Positions 31,324 through 36,103 of a DNA stretch of 36,103 bases are shown here, in pieces. Origin of the DNA: Lucifugimonas sp038150225 (GTDB lineage: Bacteria; Chloroflexota; Dehalococcoidia; Lucifugimonadales; Lucifugimonadaceae); NCBI GenBank assembly GCA_038150225.1, contig JAYQWG010000023.1:1-36103 (forward strand), in the 5' to 3' direction. The notes under the pieces are model-generated. The model did no database searches and had not been told where the DNA came from. It saw only the letters and a list, made by a program, of their open reading frames with translations. The position numbers and the translations under genes are program-made. Each line of letters opens with the position of its first letter. The stretch's first letter is position 1.

Positions 31324-31776
31324 TTGTCGATAAAGATTCCTCGTCGTTTACTCGCCGAACTCATAACCCACGCGCTAACTGACGACCCGAACGAGTGTTG
31401 TGGTCTCATACTTGGAAACGGTGCTGGTGCGGACGAGATTCGACCCATGTCGAACGTCAACCGCAAACCGATAAGCCGGTACACCATGGATCCCGGCGAA
31501 CTGGTTGAAGCCCAGGAACATGCGAAGCGCACCAACCGCGAATTTGTAGCGATTTACCACTCACACACGTTCACCCAGGGTTACCCATCGAAGACTGACA
31601 TTGCGAACGCCTTGAAGGTCGGCGCTATTTCGACCAGGCACCTCATCGTGTCGTTGGTCGAAAAGACGCGGCCGATCGTACGGGCATTCGAAATTACCGC
31701 GGGCGAAGACCGAGAGTCATCAGTAGTCGAACTCGTGATCGAAACTGACGGCGAGCCTTACCGCTCAAGCGATTAA
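31324..31776 (+). CDS. JAMM/MPN-domain (M67-type) metalloprotease
   Basis: The 150 residues hold the full JAMM zinc motif: E24 in NECCGLILG, then H79-S-H81 with S89 and D92 (HSHTFTQGYPSKTD). Bacterial members (Mec-type) cleave the C-terminal Gly-Gly or cysteine adduct of ubiquitin-like sulfur carrier proteins, for example CysO-cysteine; others act in ubiquitin-like modification. No ThiS/MoaD/CysO-like or CysM-like gene is adjacent, so the partner is unknown. The start is TTG at 31324; MSIKIPRRLLAELITHAL is a normal first helix for the family. It converges on cimA with 13 bp between stops. Confidence 0.9.
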   Translation: MSIKIPRRLLAELITHALTDDPNECCGLILGNGAGADEIRPMSNVNRKPISRYTMDPGELVEAQEHAKRTNREFVAIYHSHTFTQGYPSKTDIANALKVGAISTRHLIVSLVEKTRPIVRAFEITAGEDRESSVVELVIETDGEPYRSSD

Positions 31777-31789
31777 CGTTTCGGGTTGG

Positions 31790-33415
31790 TTAGCCCTTCA
31801 ACGTAATGTTGTTGCGGAACAACCACCACTCGAACGAGTCTGTTAGCGCAAGCCAGCTAGCTTCAAGAATGTTTGCTGAAGCGCCAACTGTGTACCAGAC
31901 GTCTTTATCGTCAGCTGACTCAATCACAACCCGGACAGCCGCACCGGTTCCGACTCCTTCGTTTACCACTCGAACTTTGTAGTCGGTAAGTCGAATTGCT
32001 GAAAGTTCCGGGTACGCATCGGTTAATGCTTTTCTCAAGGCACCATCTAATGCACCGACAGGACCATTTCCTTCTGCTGCCGTATGTTGGATTTCGTCAC
32101 CAACTCTGACTTTTACGGTTGCTTCTGAAAGCATCGGATGTTCAGAGCCGTCCTTACGCCAACCGGTGCCGAACGAAGATCGTCGACGGTTCTCAACCAT
32201 CACCATGAAGTCGACTAGCTCAAACGGTGCTTCGTAGTTGGGTAGTTCACGGCGCAGGACAAGGTCGAACGACGCTTGTGCACCCTCATAAGAAAACCCA
32301 CGAGATTCCTGGTCCTTGATGTGCTGCACGATTCGTCGAGCATCGGCGTCGTTGAGTTCTTCCGCCAGCCCCATTTCCTTGATTCTATGGACCACGTTTC
32401 CGCGCCCTGATAATTCAGAAATGACCACGTCATTCGAGTTTCCGACGAGAGCAGGATCAATGTGCTGGTATGCCTGGACCGAGCGTTGAGTCGCTGCAGC
32501 GTGTAGACCACCTTTGTGTGCGAACGCACTCGTTCCAACGAAAGGCTGGAACGGGAATGGGCGGCGGTTTACACGCTCAGAAACAAAATTTGAAACCTCG
32601 GTAAGAGAGGCAAGCTGGTCATCAGAAATGACCTTCATTCCCATTTTTAGATTGAGGTTCCCGATGACGCTAACCATGTTTGCGTTGCCGGTTCGCTCAC
32701 CGTAACCGTTGATACAGCCTTGAACCTGGTGAACTCCGGCTTCCACCGCAGCAATGGCGGAAGCGACCGCAGTGTCCGTGTCGTTATGTGAGTGAATTCC
32801 TATTGCAGCGTCTTCGCCAAGCTCTTCACGAATGGTTTTGACGATTTCGGCGACCTCTGATGGGAGAGTTCCACCGTTCGTGTCGCAGGCGATCAGTCGT
32901 TCTGCACCTGCCTCGTAGGCAACTTTCAAGACTTGAAGTGCGTACCCCGGGTTCAATTTGTAGCCATCAAAGAAATGTTCGGCGTCGAAGAAGACTCTTC
33001 GCCCCTGGGCGGTCAGATACCGAACCGAATCGGCGACCATGGCAAGGTTTTCTTCGAGAGATGTCTGAAGGACGTCTTTCACCTGGTACTCGGAAGATTT
33101 ACCCACGAGAGTCAGGATCGGCGCACCGGTGTCGAGTAGAGCCTTCAGGGTGGGGTCGGATTCAACGTCACCGTTGGCCCGGCGCGTGTTTCCAAAAGCA
33201 GCAATTTGAGCGTGTTTTAGATCGAGTGATTGAACACGCTGGAAGTACTCGTCGTCTTTCGGGTTTGCGCCGGCGTATCCACCTTCGATGACATCGATTC
33301 CGAGTTCATCAAGGCGCTCAGTAATGGCGAGCTTGTCCTCTACAGAAAGTGAAATTCCTTCCTGCTGGGTTCCGTCACGAAGTGTCGTGTCGTACAGCTC
33401 AACTTTGTTAGCCAT
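31790..33415 (-). CDS. cimA: Citramalate synthase (LeuA-like)
   Basis: Condenses pyruvate and acetyl-CoA to (R)-citramalate, starting a threonine-independent route to 2-oxobutyrate and isoleucine. The 541 residues begin with YDTTLRDGTQQEGISLSVED; the GTQQEG variant and the length are typical of CimA rather than LeuA. IGIHSHNDTDTAVASAIAAV carries the metal HxH, and TSAFAHKGGLHAAA and a C-terminal regulatory domain (about 405-530) follow. ATG 33415 has AGGAG about ten bases upstream. Control by an Ile-specifier T-box supports the isoleucine assignment. The authentic leuA is at 18790. Homocitrate synthase is less likely. Confidence 0.93.
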   Translation of the reverse strand: MANKVELYDTTLRDGTQQEGISLSVEDKLAITERLDELGIDVIEGGYAGANPKDDEYFQRVQSLDLKHAQIAAFGNTRRANGDVESDPTLKALLDTGAPILTLVGKSSEYQVKDVLQTSLEENLAMVADSVRYLTAQGRRVFFDAEHFFDGYKLNPGYALQVLKVAYEAGAERLIACDTNGGTLPSEVAEIVKTIREELGEDAAIGIHSHNDTDTAVASAIAAVEAGVHQVQGCINGYGERTGNANMVSVIGNLNLKMGMKVISDDQLASLTEVSNFVSERVNRRPFPFQPFVGTSAFAHKGGLHAAATQRSVQAYQHIDPALVGNSNDVVISELSGRGNVVHRIKEMGLAEELNDADARRIVQHIKDQESRGFSYEGAQASFDLVLRRELPNYEAPFELVDFMVMVENRRRSSFGTGWRKDGSEHPMLSEATVKVRVGDEIQHTAAEGNGPVGALDGALRKALTDAYPELSAIRLTDYKVRVVNEGVGTGAAVRVVIESADDKDVWYTVGASANILEASWLALTDSFEWWLFRNNITLKG

Positions 33416-33420
33416 TTCGC

Positions 33421-33748
33421 GCCTGTTCTCCTGCTTACGCGTCGATATGAAATTGCTTCGGAAACGGGCACAAAAAAACCCATCCCCTGAAGGGACGGGT
33501 CGGAAAGACTCGCGGTACCACCCTTGTTCCCCGATTCGTTGCCGGACCGAGGCACTCAGTTAGAGCACACTGGTTATGCCCTCGTGCCTGGTAACGGGGC
33601 ACGAACCCGATCATGCCTACTTGATCGTTTGTTCCGACCTTTCGGATGATGGCTCAGGAGTGATTTTCGCTCGGGGTTCGGTTGTCCGCTTTCACCGTAC
33701 CGGACTCGCTTGCACCTAGTGCCGAACTACTCGTCTCCGTCGCGCAGT
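33421..33748 (-). promoter_or_regulatory. T-box riboswitch upstream of cimA, Ile specifier (ATC)
   Basis: On the minus strand the leader shows GACGAGTAG (about 33735-33727), a stem I segment with GGTGAAAGCGGAC, the specifier ATC (33664-33662) followed by ACTCCTGAGC, and the T-box AAGGGTGGTACCGCG (33525-33511) before a terminator. ATC is an isoleucine codon, matching the gene's role. The distance from specifier to GAGC equals that in the ilvB leader. Uncharged tRNA-Ile should allow readthrough into cimA. Confidence 0.9.
33472..33500 (-). terminator. Rho-independent terminator of the cimA T-box
   Basis: On the minus strand ACCCGTCCC (33500-33492) pairs with GGGATGGGT (33486-33478), one G-U pair, followed by a T-run ending at 33472. 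It competes with the antiterminator that includes the T-box sequence. Confidence 0.9.
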
Positions 33749-33915
33749 AATCTGCAAAGCCTTAAGACTCAATGGTACCACCGACGGAGGCATAAGCAGA
33801 AACATTCCCTTGCGATTGAACTGAAAAACAGTTTGTTGAGTACACCGTGCCGTCGCATGTCATTAGAATGTGGCGGTTCTTTTCAGTTACCTCTGCAATG
33901 AGTCGGGAGTGTTTG

Positions 33916-34464
33916 TTGAGCGAAGCCGGGCTACATGATCTTGGAATCGTCAGTACTGTCCAGTGTGAGACGTTCGGAGAACCCGGGAATCGCACGTTCA
34001 ATATCACCGCTAAAAGCAATCGTGGCGAAGCGACTGTTTGGATGGAGAAGGAGCAGCTTTACCAGGTTGGTCTTTCTTTGCGGCAGGTAATTGTCACTCG
34101 CGAAACACCACTTGATCCCGCTCCATTCGATTCAGAGGAAACAAATCCCAACGAGTACATTTACGTTGAGTTCAAAACGGGTGATATGGCTCTTGAGCAC
34201 GATCCGGCTGCAGACGTGTTCACGCTCAGCGCTCAAGATATGGCGGGAGATGACGCTCCTTCAGATGCAATCACCCATGTCAGGTTTAGCTTTAGCCGAG
34301 AGCAAGCAAATGAAATTTCGAAACGCTCCGCGGAAATAGTTGCAGCGGGTCGAAAACCGTGTCCACTGTGTACGGCTCCGCTAACACCGGGTGTTGGGCA
34401 TTTTTGTGTGAAGGTCAACGGGTACAACCCGACAGAAAATCCGATGGCACGCGGGACCGACTGA
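33916..34464 (+). CDS. DUF3090-family protein
   Basis: Recognised as DUF3090 by TFGEPGNRTFNITAKSNRG near the N terminus, VWMEKEQLYQVGLSLRQVI, and the C-terminal zinc-knuckle-like CPLCTAPLTPGVGHFCVKVNGY. The molecular function is not known. In Actinobacteria this family is, from memory, found beside the SCO1664 family and mshC. The frame is open from 33847 (GTG), but GGGAG at 33905-33909 points to TTG 33916 as the start (MSEAGLHDLG), giving 182 residues; ATG 33898 is another option without a ribosome site. The stop overlaps the next start (TGATG), so it is coupled to the SCO1664-like gene. Confidence 0.85.
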   Translation: MSEAGLHDLGIVSTVQCETFGEPGNRTFNITAKSNRGEATVWMEKEQLYQVGLSLRQVIVTRETPLDPAPFDSEETNPNEYIYVEFKTGDMALEHDPAADVFTLSAQDMAGDDAPSDAITHVRFSFSREQANEISKRSAEIVAAGRKPCPLCTAPLTPGVGHFCVKVNGYNPTENPMARGTD

Positions 34465-35258
34465 TGACGCAAGAGCGTGAAAAGGACGCTCTGGCGTTTG
34501 ACGAAAACGAAGTTATTGACCGGCTTCAATCCTGGCCGGTCAGTGGCATTGGACTTCATCCCGGTGGATCGAATTACGTATTCGTTGCACGGCTAACAGA
34601 TCCCGAAAAGTTCGACCCTGACGATGAGTCTGACAAGGAAATCGATGAAGCCTCATCGATCTACAGTATTTACAAGCCAGCTGCCGGTGAGCGACCGCTA
34701 AAAGATTTTCCGCACGGTACTTTGCACTTGAGGGAACTGGCTTCATACAAGCTGTCACGACGGCTCGGTTGGCCAACCATTCCACCGACGGTTGTTCGAG
34801 AAGGTCCGCATGGTGAAGGAAGTTTCCAACTGTTCATTGATGCGGCGGATGCAGAGGACAATTTCTTCAGCTTGAGAGATGAACGTCTCAACGATTTCAA
34901 AGGGATGGCCACGTTCGACGTGCTGACTCACAATGCTGACCGAAAAGGTGGCAGCTGTATCGTCGACGAAGATGGCAAGCTGTGGTCGATCGATCACGGA
35001 TTAACTTTCAACCAGGTGGCGCGCCGTCGCACGGTAATGTTCGAATTCAACGGAACTGAATACCCGGTTGAGCACCTGGAAGCCATCGAGGGATTGCAAA
35101 AAGAATTGGTCGACCGGAGTGGATTCTGGGGCGAACTGCAAGGTCTGGTGACTCAAGCTGAAGTCGACGATCTGGTGACGCGGGCAAGTGAGATGCTCGA
35201 CTCTAAAAGCTACCCCTTGCTTGATCCAGACATTAACGTGCCCTGGCCAATGGTGTGA
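34464..35258 (+). CDS. SCO1664-family (PI3/4-kinase-like fold) protein
   Basis: The 264-residue product matches the SCO1664 family: PGGSNYVFVARL (nucleotide-loop-like), SIYKPAAGERPLKDFPHGTLHLRELASYKLSRRLGW, PTVVREGPHGEGSFQLFID, FDVLTHNADRKGGSCIVDEDGKLWSIDHGLTF. NADRKGG and SIDHG resemble the catalytic HRD/DFG-like loops of lipid-kinase-fold proteins, so ATP-dependent phosphotransfer is plausible but unproven. The ATG at 34464 overlaps the DUF3090 stop. In actinobacteria the DUF3090-SCO1664 pair sits next to mshC; here the next gene is ycaQ-like instead. Confidence 0.85.
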   Translation: MTQEREKDALAFDENEVIDRLQSWPVSGIGLHPGGSNYVFVARLTDPEKFDPDDESDKEIDEASSIYSIYKPAAGERPLKDFPHGTLHLRELASYKLSRRLGWPTIPPTVVREGPHGEGSFQLFIDAADAEDNFFSLRDERLNDFKGMATFDVLTHNADRKGGSCIVDEDGKLWSIDHGLTFNQVARRRTVMFEFNGTEYPVEHLEAIEGLQKELVDRSGFWGELQGLVTQAEVDDLVTRASEMLDSKSYPLLDPDINVPWPMV

Positions 35259-35266
35259 TATGACGA

Positions 35267-36052
35267 ATGACCGTTGAACTAACCAACCAAGAAGCAAAGC
35301 GAATTGCGATTCGGGCGCAAGGTCTTGATGCGGGAAGACTGGGCCGAGCCGTAACCAAGGCGGACATCAGCAAGAGCATCCGGGCAATGGGTGTTCTGCA
35401 GATCGATTCTGTCAACGTGTGCGTCCGAACCCACTACATGCCGATGTTTTCGCGACTTGGTCCGTACGACCAGGGATTACTGGATGAACTGGCATACGAA
35501 GACAAAGACCTTTTCGAGACCTGGGCACATGAAGCTTGTTTTGTCCCGGTTGAGGATCGCCCATGGTTCCGTCCTCGAATGGCTAATTTTAGACCGTGGA
35601 AGCGAATCCAAAAGCTGAAAGACGAGAACCTGAAATTCCTCGATAGTGCCTATGAGCAGGTTGCGGCAAACGTACCAATGACAGCTTCTGAGCTAGATGG
35701 GGAGGGGCCATGGTGGGGCTACAACCACGGCAAGATCGCCATAGGATGGTTTTTCGGGGGCGGTGATTTTTCCGTAGCGAAACGAAAGAACTTCACAAGG
35801 TACTACGACATCTCGGAACGAGTAATCCCGCGGCAGCACTTCAATGGGGTCAATCCAACCTTCGACGATTCTCGTTATGAGTGGCTGAAGAAAGCCGCAG
35901 TTGCACACGGAGTTGGCACCGCACCGGACCTTGCAGATTATTTTCGAGTGAAAAACCCCGTCGCACGACCAATCGTCGACCGGCTCGTCAGAGATGGCAA
36001 GTTACAGGAAGCGATTGTTGAAGGTTGGAATGAACCGGCTTACGTACCATAG
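35267..36052 (+). CDS. YcaQ-like crosslink-repair DNA glycosylase, interrupted by in-frame TAG
   Basis: YcaQ (HTH_42, formerly DUF1006) proteins unhook interstrand DNA crosslinks using winged-helix domains. The first 261 residues match the N-terminal two-thirds: AKRIAIRAQGL, MGVLQIDSVNVCVRTHYMPMFSRLGPYD, LFETWAHEACFVPVEDRPWF and YYDISERVIP. Full-length proteins have about 390-410 residues. A TAG at 36050-36052 ends the frame after NEPAYVP, yet the same frame continues after it to the window end with KLISAEPVNARALLTPF, where RALLTPF fits the family's conserved RALLSPF segment. The gene is thus a nonsense mutant, a decaying copy, a readthrough gene, or carries a base error. It starts 8 bp after the SCO1664-like gene. 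Confidence 0.85.
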   Translation: MTVELTNQEAKRIAIRAQGLDAGRLGRAVTKADISKSIRAMGVLQIDSVNVCVRTHYMPMFSRLGPYDQGLLDELAYEDKDLFETWAHEACFVPVEDRPWFRPRMANFRPWKRIQKLKDENLKFLDSAYEQVAANVPMTASELDGEGPWWGYNHGKIAIGWFFGGGDFSVAKRKNFTRYYDISERVIPRQHFNGVNPTFDDSRYEWLKKAAVAHGVGTAPDLADYFRVKNPVARPIVDRLVRDGKLQEAIVEGWNEPAYVP

Positions 36053-36103
36053 AAGTTGATCTCAGCCGAACCGGTCAATGCAAGAGCTTTGCTGACACCT
36101 TTT

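Noticed and set aside
33762..34019. Minus-strand 85-codon frame next to the cimA leader
   Set aside because: It overlaps the promoter side of the T-box and the DUF3090 gene, with no motif.
36050..36052. TAG as a recoded sense codon (for example pyrrolysine)
   Set aside because: Several intact genes in the window end at TAG (the 1-903 dehydratase, glyA, leuA, leuC), and DNA glycosylases are not known to need such a residue.

Overview
The window looks like a slice of a marine Chloroflexota chromosome, most likely the SAR202 clade or a near relative. That assignment is an inference. It rests on about 50% GC, three separate mandelate racemase/enolase-superfamily genes (expansion of this family is a known SAR202 trait), Gram-positive-style T-box leaders, and frequent TTG starts. 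There are no insertion sequences, CRISPR arrays, tRNA or rRNA genes that I can see.

Layout. 1-903: the 3' part of an enolase-superfamily dehydratase gene. 976-2106: ilvE behind a good promoter and a structured leader. 2139-3337: an unknown membrane protein translationally coupled to a PAP2-fold protein that has lost its catalytic histidines. 3312-4963 (minus): a PIG-L deacetylase and a CpsB-like PHP phosphatase. 5195-6439: glyA. 6475-7932: rpsF-ssb-rpsR, with an unusual leader and an S18 carrying a long acidic tail. 8013-9236: a membrane-anchored SurA/PrsA-like foldase. 9237-11678: hom-thrC. 11704-14871: a FemAB-like acyltransferase, an MshA-like glycosyltransferase and, convergently, an MshD-like tandem GNAT. 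14971-24842: one large branched-chain amino acid operon (promoter, Leu-type T-box, ilvB-ilvN-ilvC-leuA-leuC-DUF4328-leuD-leuB). 24898-31221: a catabolic region with two enolase-superfamily genes, a 2-keto-4-pentenoate hydratase-like gene and a cytoplasmic penicillin-acylase homologue, plus an unexplained AT-rich interval and a compact unassigned transcription unit. 31324-31776: a JAMM metalloprotease. 31790-33748 (minus): cimA behind its own Ile-type T-box. 33916-35258: DUF3090 and SCO1664-family genes. 35267-end: a YcaQ-like gene interrupted by an in-frame TAG.

How the parts fit. The core is amino-acid anabolism: acetolactate synthase, reductoisomerase, the whole leucine branch, ilvE, citramalate synthase (the pyruvate route to isoleucine), hom and thrC, and glyA. 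The two T-boxes align with each other and place CTC (Leu) before ilvB and ATC (Ile) before cimA, so each pathway branch appears to sense its own tRNA. ilvD is not in the window.

The most interesting possibility is a mycothiol-like thiol pathway: MshA-like, PIG-L (MshB-type) and MshD-like genes, plus the DUF3090/SCO1664 pair that I recall lying beside mshC in Actinobacteria. No MshC homologue is present here. Other leads are the two phosphatase-fold proteins with altered active sites, the interleaved pairing in the S6 leader, the acidic S18 tail, the small unit at 28820-29160 and the interrupted ycaQ.
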